Shown piece after piece: positions 32,919-39,843 of a DNA stretch of 64,000 bases. The stretch covers positions 186,001-250,000 of the forward strand of contig NZ_FNAI01000009.1 of assembly GCF_900101875.1 (NCBI RefSeq), written 5' to 3'. This stretch comes from Mucilaginibacter pineti. Lineage in GTDB: Bacteria > Bacteroidota > Bacteroidia > Sphingobacteriales > Sphingobacteriaceae. The first letter of the stretch is position 1. Each line of letters starts with the position of its first letter. Under the pieces are notes generated by a model. It saw nothing but the letters and a program-made list of their open reading frames with translations, was not told where the DNA came from and searched no databases. The position numbers and the translations under genes are program-made.

Positions 32919-32981
32919 AAATGTCAAATATATTTGACATTTGTAAAGTTTGTTTTACATTTGGTAAATCAAACTTTACAA
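32919..32981. promoter_or_regulatory. Operator array upstream of the membrane-protein/XRE cassette
   Basis: A perfect 24-bp palindrome (arms AAATGTCAAATA and TATTTGACATTT, 32919-32942) contains TATATTTG, a -7 box, at 32929-32936. It is followed by an exact 12-bp inverted repeat, TTGTAAAGTTTG at 32941-32952 and CAAACTTTACAA at 32970-32981. Within this, GTAAA, TTTAC, GTAAA and TTTAC start at 32943, 32954, 32964 and 32975, spacings of 11, 10 and 11 bp. This suits cooperative binding on one face of the DNA, plausibly by the XRE protein at 34317-34517. Confidence 0.65.
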
Positions 32982-32983
32982 AT

Positions 32984-33403
32984 ATGAAATCACGATTCTT
33001 ATTTCCGCACAAATTCCGGCTTGTAGGTATTATCCTTTTGGTAATAGGTATAGCATCAATTTTAATTATTTACAAATTCTCCCCATCATCCAATGTTAGC
33101 AGTACATCACAGATTATATCTGCATTTTCGGGGGCTTTCCCGGCGGTTATCCTGGGGCTAACACTCATTGCTTTTTCGAAGGAAAAAATTGAGGACGAGC
33201 AAATAGCTCAACTGCGACTTGATAGTTTGCAATGGGCAATTTATACCAACTACTGCATCCTTATCATGTGCTTCTTTTTACTGCATGGTATAAGTCTTTT
33301 ATCGGTTGTTACTTTTAATATACTCACTCCAATAGTGTTTTTTATAGTTCGCTTCAGGTGGTTAATATATCGCCTCAACCAGTCATTAACAGAAGATATT
33401 TAA
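32984..33403 (+). CDS. Small membrane protein, single-unit member of a duplicated cassette
   Basis: The preferred start at 32984 gives 139 residues beginning MKSRFLFPHKFRLVGIILL, with four probable membrane helices. A conserved acidic loop lies between helices 2 and 3 (FSKEKIEDEQIAQLRLDSLQ). The next gene has the same N-terminus and carries two copies of this unit. The upstream ATG at 32921 would begin inside the operator palindrome and is rejected. Eleven bases separate it from the next gene. I do not know the family; small membrane proteins next to compact XRE regulators are a common arrangement. Confidence 0.75.
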   Translation: MKSRFLFPHKFRLVGIILLVIGIASILIIYKFSPSSNVSSTSQIISAFSGAFPAVILGLTLIAFSKEKIEDEQIAQLRLDSLQWAIYTNYCILIMCFFLLHGISLLSVVTFNILTPIVFFIVRFRWLIYRLNQSLTEDI

Positions 33404-33414
33404 ACTTTACAATC

Positions 33415-34308
33415 ATGAAATCACGATTCTTATTTCCATCCTATTTCAGGATCATTGGCCTTATTATGGCCCTGCCCGGCTTTATATTGGGATACTTTGT
33501 TGTATTTGGCGATTACAAAATTCCAGGCTTTGCGTTAAAACTGCGTGACAAAGGTTATTTAGACAGGGCCGAATATGAAAATTTCACCAACGAACTGGCG
33601 CTGGCCCTTGTTGTTATTGGCTTGGGTTTCATTGCCTTTTCAAAAATGAAACGCGAGGACGAGCTTACCGCCCGTATAAGGCTAAACTCCTTATACTGGG
33701 CTATACTGGTTAATTTTATATTCTACGGATTTTGCCTGTTTGTAGCCGCTTTAAATATTAACGAGAGTATTATGAACACTGCCTTTATTGATAGCGACCG
33801 CTTTATGGCTTACAACCTGTTTTTACCTTTGCTTATCTTCATTATAAGGTTTTACTACCTTATTCACAAAAAGAGGAATGAATACCAGGTATCTAAACTG
33901 TATTTTTTACCTCACAAGCCCTATAATACAATAGGCAAGGTGTTATCAATATTATTAACAATCCCGACCATTTACGCACTGTTTGATTTAAATGGGGATA
34001 GTAAGCTGGATATAGTGTGCTATTTTTTACCCTTTGTTTACCTGTTATGGATATACTCCAAAGAAAAAGTGGAGGACGAATACATTAACTCCATGCGGCT
34101 GGAGGCAATGCAAATAGCCGTGTACGTGAATTACGCTATTTTACTTGTATCAAATGTATTTTGCTACGGCCTGTTGTTTTTGTTTATCCAGGTGTTAAAC
34201 CTGTTCACCATCCCGTTAATTTTTGTGATTATATTCCAATACCGGCTGTTCCGTTTATCAAGACAAACGGGTAACAAAAGCGGCAACTTAAATATGGGTC
34301 TACTATAA
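33415..34308 (+). CDS. Membrane protein with two copies of the cassette unit
   Basis: The preferred start at 33415 gives 297 residues. Two tandem units are visible: one begins MKSRFLFPSYFRIIGLIMA and has FSKMKREDELTARIRLNSLY, the second begins LYFLPHKPYNTIGKVLS and has YSKEKVEDEYINSMRLEAMQ. Each unit has about four hydrophobic helices, so eight in total. The DNA just before its start (AAACTTTACAATC) copies that before the first gene, showing the duplication included the upstream bases. It lies 8 bp before the XRE gene. Function unknown. Confidence 0.75.
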   Translation: MKSRFLFPSYFRIIGLIMALPGFILGYFVVFGDYKIPGFALKLRDKGYLDRAEYENFTNELALALVVIGLGFIAFSKMKREDELTARIRLNSLYWAILVNFIFYGFCLFVAALNINESIMNTAFIDSDRFMAYNLFLPLLIFIIRFYYLIHKKRNEYQVSKLYFLPHKPYNTIGKVLSILLTIPTIYALFDLNGDSKLDIVCYFLPFVYLLWIYSKEKVEDEYINSMRLEAMQIAVYVNYAILLVSNVFCYGLLFLFIQVLNLFTIPLIFVIIFQYRLFRLSRQTGNKSGNLNMGLL

Positions 34309-34316
34309 ACGCCATC

Positions 34317-34517
34317 ATGAAAAATAACATCCGCGTTGAACGCGCCATAAAAAATATAACGCAGGCCGATCTGGCCGATCTGATAGGTGTATCGCGCCAA
34401 ACCATTAACACCATCGAAAGTAACCGGTACGTGCCGTCAACCATACTGGCATTAAAAATTGCCCGTGTTTTTGAAAAACCAGTGGAAGAAATATTTACCT
34501 TAGATGATGAAGATTAA
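34317..34517 (+). CDS. Compact XRE-family helix-turn-helix regulator
   Basis: This 66-residue protein consists almost entirely of an HTH domain (IRVERAIKNITQADLADLIG, VSRQTINTIESNRYVPSTIL) with a short acidic tail (EEIFTLDDED). This is the YgzD-like compact XRE type, often paired with a small membrane protein. It is the third gene of a tight plus-strand unit with the two membrane-protein genes and may regulate the unit through the palindromes at 32919-32981. That target is inferred from symmetry and location. Confidence 0.88.
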   Translation: MKNNIRVERAIKNITQADLADLIGVSRQTINTIESNRYVPSTILALKIARVFEKPVEEIFTLDDED

Positions 34518-34538
34518 GAAATGGTATTGTTCTTCAGT

Positions 34539-34570
34539 AACTTACGAAGTATTTAAAACTTCGTAAGTTT
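34539..34570. terminator. AACTTACGAAG hairpin after the XRE cassette
   Basis: AACTTACGAAGT and ACTTCGTAAGTT pair around ATTTAAA. The stem matches that after tex at 23918-23947, including the flanking AGTAACTTACGAAG and CGTAAGTTTG. Confidence 0.65.
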
Positions 34571-34598
34571 GATATTATAGCCAATAAACAGCTGTTAT

Positions 34599-34988
34599 AT
34601 GAAAACACAAACATCCTTTGCCCCAATGCTGGCCATTGATAACGGTGTTACCAGTATTGGTTTTTATAAAGAGGCTTTTGATGCTATCGAAAACTTCTGT
34701 CTGCGTAATGATGATGGCAGTATACACGTAGCCGAACTTGTAATAGATGGCGCTATGTTCCATATTCATGAAGTAACGCAATTCAGCGGCACTATAACAC
34801 CCGCTAATGCCGGCGGCCGTACCGTTAGCGTAGGGTTATTTGTTGATGATGTGCATGCCGTATTTAACAAAGCCATTGCCGCCGGTGGTATTGAGGTAGT
34901 GCCTGTTACCGATTTTGAATACAACTACCGCCAGGGCGAATTGATAGACCCCTTTGGTCACCGGTGGATAATTGAAAAGAAGTTATAG
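34599..34988 (+). CDS. VOC-family (PhnB/glyoxalase-like) protein
   Basis: This 129-residue protein has two beta-alpha-beta-beta-beta modules of the vicinal-oxygen-chelate fold: AIDNGVTSIGFYKEAFDAIE at the start and VGLFVDDVHAVFNKAIAAGG in the second half, ending DPFGHRWIIEKKL. It resembles PhnB-type proteins. The GHRW end is the usual family C-terminal motif. No substrate can be given. It sits alone between the XRE cassette and trmD. Confidence 0.85.
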   Translation: MKTQTSFAPMLAIDNGVTSIGFYKEAFDAIENFCLRNDDGSIHVAELVIDGAMFHIHEVTQFSGTITPANAGGRTVSVGLFVDDVHAVFNKAIAAGGIEVVPVTDFEYNYRQGELIDPFGHRWIIEKKL

Positions 34989-34999
34989 AAGAAGTTATC

Positions 35000-35224
35000 G
35001 CCGTCGCTCGGCTCCAGCCCAGAAGTGTTGGGAAGATAAAAAGCGTTGTCATTTCGAACGAGGTACGAGGAGAAATCTTCTACGATATGCAATTGAACTT
35101 AGCCTTTCGTAGAAGATTTCTCCTTGCCGCTCACACGCAATTCCCATGCAGGCTCGTCGAAATGACAACCTTTTTATTAAAATTTAGTCTTCCCAACACT
35201 TGTGGGCTGGAGCCGAGCGACGGC
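35000..35224. repeat. Outer palindrome enclosing GTCATTTCGA-family copy 4
   Basis: Arms of about 37 bp (35000-35036, starting GCCGTCGCTCGGCTCCAGCC, and 35188-35224, ending GGCTGGAGCCGAGCGACGGC) are inverted with only the GAA/TTG triplets unpaired. The complete element at 35048-35166 sits in the middle. This looks like one palindromic repeat built into another. No gene lies in 34989-35333. Confidence 0.8.
35048..35166. repeat. GTCATTTCGA-family palindromic element, copy 4
   Basis: The ends GTCATTTCGA and TCGAAATGAC and inner words GAGAAATCTTCTACGA and TCGTAGAAGATTTCTC are exact inverted pairs. It is the cleanest copy in the window. Confidence 0.85.
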
Positions 35225-35257
35225 GGTAGGATATCGCTACAAATAGCTCCCTTACAA

Positions 35258-35333
35258 TTAATCCGCACATCTGTAATTTAAAATCTGCACATCCGCAATT
35301 CTGCACATCAATCAATAATCTGCATATTTGCAC
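35258..35333. repeat. ATCTGCACATC quasi-periodic repeat before trmD
   Basis: Words such as CGCACATCTGTAATTTAAAA, ATCTGCACATCC, TCTGCACATCAATC and ATCTGCATATTTGCACATG repeat every 15-22 bp right up to the trmD start codon. Related arrays are at 42018-42130, 43245-43375 and 45925-46088. Confidence 0.65.
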
Positions 35334-36008
35334 ATGCGTTTTGATATCATATCTGTTTTGCCGGGTTTACTGGAAAGTCCTTTTGCACATTCAATATTGC
35401 AGCGTGCTCAAAAAAAGGGCATTGCCGAAATTCACGTACATAACCTGCGCGATTATTCAACCAGTAAGCAAAAAAGTGTAGATGATTATCCCTACGGCGG
35501 CGGCAGCGGCATGGTAATGACCATTCCACCATTTGCAGCCTGTATAGAAAAGCTAAAGGCCGAGCGGGAGTACGACGAGGTGATCTTCATGTCGCCGGAT
35601 GGCGAGCGGTTGAATCAGGGTATCGCCAATCAGCTGTCTATTAAAGGCAATATCATTATTTTATGCGGTCACTATAAAGGCATTGATCAGCGCATCCGTG
35701 ATATTTATGTAACGCGTGAAATTTCCATTGGCGACTACGTGCTCTCTGGTGGCGAACTGCCGGCCGCTGTTTTGGTTGATGCCATTGTGCGGCTTATTCC
35801 CGGTGTGCTTAGCGATGAAACCTCGGCCCTGAGTGATTCGTTTCAGGACGATATGCTGGATGCCCCGGTATATACCCGCCCTGCCGACTGGAATGGCCAC
35901 AAGGTGCCCGATATTCTATTAAGTGGTAACACTCCCGAAATTGAAAAATGGCGCTTTGAGCAAGCTCTGGAGCGTACTAAAACCCGCCGACCTGATCTGT
36001 TGGAATAA
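35334..36008 (+). CDS. trmD: tRNA (guanine-37-N1)-methyltransferase
   Basis: The protein (224 residues from 35334, or 226 from the ATG at 35328) is a trefoil-knot SPOUT enzyme that methylates G37 next to the anticodon with S-adenosylmethionine. Visible motifs are MRFDIISVLPGL, DDYPYGGGSGMVM, LCGHYKGIDQR and the knot SIGDYVLSGGELPA. 35334 is preferred because the family starts MRFDI-like, but two ATG codons are in frame. It is separated from rimM by about 3.4 kb and from rplS by 286 bp. Confidence 0.95.
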   Translation: MRFDIISVLPGLLESPFAHSILQRAQKKGIAEIHVHNLRDYSTSKQKSVDDYPYGGGSGMVMTIPPFAACIEKLKAEREYDEVIFMSPDGERLNQGIANQLSIKGNIIILCGHYKGIDQRIRDIYVTREISIGDYVLSGGELPAAVLVDAIVRLIPGVLSDETSALSDSFQDDMLDAPVYTRPADWNGHKVPDILLSGNTPEIEKWRFEQALERTKTRRPDLLE

Positions 36009-36240
36009 TGTTTTGACACTGAAGGCGTGGTAAACGATGCCGATACCTCGCAATTAACGGCATTAGCCTGCGAAAAGGCGTTAATAAAATATACGGCTTA
36101 CCCATTTACAGGCTTTACGAATAGTTTATTGAACTATGCACATAATCAGCCAAATTGGCCATTCGTTCCCTCAATTTTGTTAACAAAATACAAATTGTGG
36201 AAATTTTTAAAATAGACTTTTATTTATTAAAAAAAATCCC

Positions 36241-36248
36241 TATAATTG
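36241..36248 (+). promoter_or_regulatory. Candidate rplS -7 box
   Basis: TATAATTG resembles the TAnnTTTG box with one mismatch, 46 bp before the rplS start. The 286-bp gap after trmD and this box suggest rplS has its own promoter. No -33 TTG at the usual distance is clear. Confidence 0.35.
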
Positions 36249-36294
36249 CAATCCGATTTTTACGGGCTAAAAATCGCTTTAAGAGCTAAAAATC

Positions 36295-36642
36295 ATGGAT
36301 TTAGTAAAATTTGTTGAAGAGCAATCAGTAGAAAAAAAGCAGTTTCCGACTTTCAAAGCTGGTGATACTGTTAGTGTGCATTATAAAATCAGAGAAGGAA
36401 ACAAGGAACGCGTTCAGCTTTACCAAGGTGTTGTTATTCAACGTAACAGTACCGGTAATAATGAAACATTTACCGTTCGTAAAGTTTCTAACGGAATAGG
36501 TGTTGAGCGTATCTTCCCTATTAACTCTCCAAATATTGATAAAATAGAGGTGAACAGCGTTGGTAAAGTGCGTCGCTCTAAATTATACTATCTGCGTGCC
36601 CTTACCGGTAAAGCAGCTCGTATCAAATCAAAAAGAGTTTAA
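36295..36642 (+). CDS. rplS: 50S ribosomal protein L19
   Basis: This 115-residue protein has the L19 sequence throughout (FKAGDTVSVHYKIREGNKER, YQGVVIQRN, GIGVERIFPINSPNIDKIEV, RSKLYYLRALTGKAARIK). It sits at the 30S-50S interface. It is the last member of the classical rpsP-rimM-trmD-rplS group and is followed by a terminator. Confidence 0.97.
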   Translation: MDLVKFVEEQSVEKKQFPTFKAGDTVSVHYKIREGNKERVQLYQGVVIQRNSTGNNETFTVRKVSNGIGVERIFPINSPNIDKIEVNSVGKVRRSKLYYLRALTGKAARIKSKRV

Positions 36643-36687
36643 TTTCCCTACCTCTTTTAAAAGAGGCATACAAAAAAATTACCCAGT

Positions 36688-36720
36688 GCCTTTTCGAATT
36701 TATTCGGAAAGGCCTTTTTT
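36688..36720 (+). terminator. Terminator after rplS
   Basis: GCCTTTTCGAAT and ATTCGGAAAGGC pair with one G-T mismatch and are followed by seven T residues. A smaller perfect palindrome CCTCTTTTAAAAGAGG at 36650-36665 precedes it. Confidence 0.8.
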
Positions 36721-36803
36721 ATGGCAAAAAATTTCGTGAGTAAGGTACTTGTTGCCTTTACAAGTCCGAATAGATCCAGCCTCCTTCACAAATAAAAAAG
36801 GTT

Positions 36804-36933
36804 GTCATTTCGACGAGGTACGAGGAGAAATCTTCTGCGATGTTAAAAGCTAAGTATGCAGGTTGGTCTGCCTTGGTTTAGAAGATTTCTCTTTACCCCT
36901 CCACTCATCCCTTCCCATGCTCATCGAAATGAC
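36804..36933. repeat. GTCATTTCGA-family palindromic element, copy 5
   Basis: The ends are GTCATTTCGACGAG and TCATCGAAATGAC; the inner words GAGAAATCTTCTGCGA and TAGAAGATTTCTC are partly degraded. It fills the middle of the 453-bp gap after rplS, which otherwise shows no gene before 37096. Confidence 0.8.
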
Positions 36934-37095
36934 AACCGTTTTGTAAAACGATAAATCTTTCAAGCTTGTCCCTTTCCCCGTATTTTCGGCTTTTTCGCGC
37001 TTCCACCAACCTCAATAACAAAAATTTAAAACATTTTTGATCTATTGGATATTGTTATAGTATCTATGAAAATCATTAACTAAAATCAAACTACC

Positions 37096-37251
37096 ATGAA
37101 CTCATTACTGTATGTTATTGCGGTTATCCTGCTGATAGGCTGGGCAATCGGCGTGTTTTTTACCTCTGTAGGCAGCCTGATACATGTATTGCTTGTTATT
37201 GCAATTATTGCTGTATTGTTAGGTATTATAAGAAGGCCAACGGCTATTTAA
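37096..37251 (+). CDS. lmo0937-family small membrane protein
   Basis: This 51-residue protein has two hydrophobic helices (LLYVIAVILLIGWAIGVFF and IHVLLVIAIIAVLLGII) separated by TSVGSL and ends RRPTAI. This matches the lmo0937 family of tiny membrane proteins, which is common in bacteria and often stress-associated, with no known mechanism. The frame starts with ATG in CTACCATGAAC and ends at TAA. It is monocistronic with a terminator. Confidence 0.85.
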   Translation: MNSLLYVIAVILLIGWAIGVFFTSVGSLIHVLLVIAIIAVLLGIIRRPTAI

Positions 37252-37270
37252 AGCCAGTAAAATATAAATT

Positions 37271-37301
37271 AAAAAAGCCGCTCAAACAAGTGGCTTTTTT
37301 T
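37271..37301 (+). terminator. Terminator after the lmo0937-family gene
   Basis: AAAAAAGCCGCT and AGTGGCTTTTTT pair with one mismatch around CAAACA, followed by a T-run. Confidence 0.8.
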
Positions 37302-37370
37302 GTGGCTGTAATAATATAAAACTGTTTACTGCTTTTCGCAGTTATATAAAAAGCAATAAAAACGTTGGTT

Positions 37371-38141
37371 ATGAGAGCTATCTGGAAGGGTTCTATTGGT
37401 TTTGGTTTGGTGAGCATACCTGTAAAGCTGTACTCGGCGGTGCAAACCAGTTCGCTTGATTTTGATATGTTGGATGGTCGCGATCATTCACGCATCCGCT
37501 ACCAGCGGGTGAACGAGAAAACCCACAAAGAGGTGCCCTATGATAAAATTGTAAAAGGTTTTAAGCTTAACGACGATTATGTGATCATGGACGACCAGGA
37601 TTTTGAAGATGCTGCTCCGGAAAAAAGCCGCGTAGTGGAAATAGAAAGCTTTGTTGATATTGGCGACGTAAACCCCATGTACTACGAAACCTCCTACTAT
37701 ACCGAACCCGATACCAAGAATAATAAAGCCTACGCGTTGCTGCTTAAAGCCCTGCAACAATCAAAAAAGGCAGGCCTGGCCCGTTTTGTATTGCGCAGTA
37801 CCGAAAGCCTTTGTGTTGTGCACCCGGTAAATAATGTGCTGGTGATTACCCGTATCAGATTTGGGCAGGAGATTCGTGATACCGATGAACTTAACATAGC
37901 CGATGATGTAGCTATAAGCAAAAAGGAACTGGACGTGGGCCTTGCACTTATCAATCAGTATGCGGAAGATTTTGATGTATCGAAATTTAAGGACGAGTAT
38001 AACGATGAACTGCTGAAGATAATCAAGGCAAAATCAAAAGGGAAACGAGCTACGGTTAAAAAACTTAAACCCCACACAACATCCAGCGACGACCTGTACG
38101 ACCAGCTCATGAGTAGTTTAAAAACCAAAAAAGGAGCTTGA
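37371..38141 (+). CDS. ku: Ku protein for DNA end joining
   Basis: The 256-residue protein (258 if it starts at 37365) has the bacterial Ku core: MRAIWKGSIGFGLVSIPVKL, then SRIRYQRVNEKTHKEVPYDK and ESFVDIGDVNPMYYETSYYT. A short Lys-rich tail follows. Homodimeric Ku rings bind double-strand ends and recruit the ligase LigD. No ligD is in the window, so end joining would depend on a distant gene. It is monocistronic. Confidence 0.95.
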   Translation: MRAIWKGSIGFGLVSIPVKLYSAVQTSSLDFDMLDGRDHSRIRYQRVNEKTHKEVPYDKIVKGFKLNDDYVIMDDQDFEDAAPEKSRVVEIESFVDIGDVNPMYYETSYYTEPDTKNNKAYALLLKALQQSKKAGLARFVLRSTESLCVVHPVNNVLVITRIRFGQEIRDTDELNIADDVAISKKELDVGLALINQYAEDFDVSKFKDEYNDELLKIIKAKSKGKRATVKKLKPHTTSSDDLYDQLMSSLKTKKGA

Positions 38142-38228
38142 CTTGGAAATTCTAATGGCCAAATTCTAAATTCTAAAAATAGGGGGGTGATTTCAATTGA
38201 ACTGTATATTTATCCAGTTCGTTTTAAA

Positions 38229-38318
38229 TGTAGAGACGCATACTTGCGTCTCCAACAAAGCATTAGCCCTTTGCATAGTTGATTTGCATACGCGAGACGC
38301 AAGTATTGCGTCTCTACA
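38229..38318. repeat. TGTAGAGACGCA palindromic element
   Basis: TGTAGAGACGCATACTTGCG opens the 90-bp element and an inverted CGCAAGTATTGCGTCTCTAC closes it. Each arm is itself a hairpin (GAGACGCA with TGCGTCTC). The shape is that of a small palindromic MITE or REP pair. It sits between Ku and murF, just before the murF stop. Confidence 0.75.
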
Positions 38319-38326
38319 GGAAGGTG

Positions 38327-39670
38327 CTAAAACAATTCTACCAGCCGCTCTAAAGCCATTCCCCTTGATCCTTTTATGAGGATAGTTGAATTGGCGATTG
38401 GATTAGCTTTTAATCCTGCAATAGCTTCCTCGGCGGTAGCATAAAACGTGGCGGCCTCTTTTTGAGTTTTGAATTTCGAATTTTGACTTAAAAAGTCTTT
38501 GCCGATAAAAATACGTTCATCAACCGCGGTATCCAGCGCTTTTTGAATAACTGCTGCATGTTCCGTTGCTGCTTCGGGACCCATTTCAAACATATCGCCC
38601 AGGATAAGCACCTTACGCGCTGCATTCAGCTTGCCTATGTTTTCTATAGCCACAAACATGCTGCTTGGGTTGGCATTATAATAATCGCAGATGAGGGTAT
38701 TGGTAGCCGTTTTTACAATTTGCGACCGGTTATTTTTCGGTTGATAACCCTCAATGCCGGCGTTAATTTCGGCAGCGGTTAAATTAAAATAAGTTCCTAT
38801 AGCTATGGCTGCTAAAATATTATGCAGGTTATAAGCGCCGGTAAGCTGGGTTTTTACTTTATGGCTGTCGCCGGTTTTGTTGTTGGTCCACTCCAGGGTA
38901 AGCAATGGCGAATTCTCCAACAATTCGCCGCTAATCAAATCGTCAATAGTATTTGTGCCGTAATAAACCACATCGTGCAGCTTTCTTGCGGCAGCCATAT
39001 CAAGAAGGGTAGCATCATCGCTGTTGATAAAAGTGACACCCGCACCTCGCACCCCGCTCCCCGCACCACTTAAAAAGTCATACAACTCCCCCTTTCCCTT
39101 CTTAACCCCTTCAACTCCCCCAAAACCTTCCAGGTGCGCCTTGCCTACATTGGTAATTAACCCTTGTGATGGCTGGGCTATGCTGCACAGCAATTCAATT
39201 TCTTTTTGGTGATTGGCGCCCATTTCAATAACGGCTATCTCATGAGCGGCACCTATAGTTAAAATAGTAAGCGGTACACCTATATGGTTATTCAGGTTAC
39301 CCTGCGTGGCCTGCGTTTTAAAATGCTGCGACAGTACCGCGTTTATTAACTCCTTAGTTGTGGTTTTACCATTGGTACCCGTAAGCCCGATAACGGGGAT
39401 CTGCAATTGGCCGCGGTGGTAACGGGCCAGATCCTGCAAAGCGGTAAGTACATCATCTACCAGCAAATATTTATTGCCAAGCTGATACTCCGGATTGTCT
39501 ATAACGGCGTAGGCTGCTCCCGCTTCAATGGCTTTTTGTGCAAATGTATTGGCATCAAACTTATCGCCCCTAAGCGCAAAAAACAGACTGCCGGCACCTA
39601 TGTTGCGGGTATCGGTACTGATAACAGGATGCTGCAGGTATAGCTGGTAAAGTTGCTGGGTAGTGGTCAT
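38327..39670 (-). CDS. murF: UDP-N-acetylmuramoyl-tripeptide--D-Ala-D-Ala ligase
   Basis: This 447-residue cytoplasmic ligase adds D-Ala-D-Ala to the peptidoglycan precursor. Visible are the substrate domain (STDTRNIGAGSLFFALRG), the ATP loop GLTGTNGKTTT (residues 95-105), NHIGVPLTIL, IEMGANHQKEI and the C-terminal domain GDMFEMGPEA and LIKGSRGMALE. Residues 201-211 (SGAGSGVRGAG) and 396-404 (QNSKFKTQK) are short low-complexity stretches that look like repeat-derived inserts in surface loops. The catalytic motifs are intact, so the protein should work. Confidence 0.95.
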   Translation of the reverse strand: MTTTQQLYQLYLQHPVISTDTRNIGAGSLFFALRGDKFDANTFAQKAIEAGAAYAVIDNPEYQLGNKYLLVDDVLTALQDLARYHRGQLQIPVIGLTGTNGKTTTKELINAVLSQHFKTQATQGNLNNHIGVPLTILTIGAAHEIAVIEMGANHQKEIELLCSIAQPSQGLITNVGKAHLEGFGGVEGVKKGKGELYDFLSGAGSGVRGAGVTFINSDDATLLDMAAARKLHDVVYYGTNTIDDLISGELLENSPLLTLEWTNNKTGDSHKVKTQLTGAYNLHNILAAIAIGTYFNLTAAEINAGIEGYQPKNNRSQIVKTATNTLICDYYNANPSSMFVAIENIGKLNAARKVLILGDMFEMGPEAATEHAAVIQKALDTAVDERIFIGKDFLSQNSKFKTQKEAATFYATAEEAIAGLKANPIANSTILIKGSRGMALERLVELF

Positions 39671-39843
39671 GTTAGTATCAAGTTTTAGTATCGAGTAGTT
39701 AGTATCAAGACTTTTTCTTAAATATTGTTTAAAACGTAATTAAATCTTAGTAGTTTGTCTCAATAGTTTTGTCATTGCTTCGTACCTCGCAATGTCAGGA
39801 TGTAAAATTATACATTTTCTGTCTTGATACTAATTACTTGATA
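39671..39843. repeat. TAGTATCAAG words around a mini GTCATT palindrome
   Basis: Several TTAGTATCAAG words near 39675-39710 face inverted CTTGATACTAA words near 39820-39845. A short CATTGC..GCAATG hairpin carrying TTCGTACCTCG, a word of the GTCATTTCGA family, lies at 39772-39794. No gene is seen. Any promoter of murF must lie here but was not recognised. Confidence 0.55.

Noticed and set aside
36027..36215. 62-residue frame between trmD and rplS
   Set aside because: The composition is not protein-like, there is no ribosome binding site, and it crosses the probable rplS control region.
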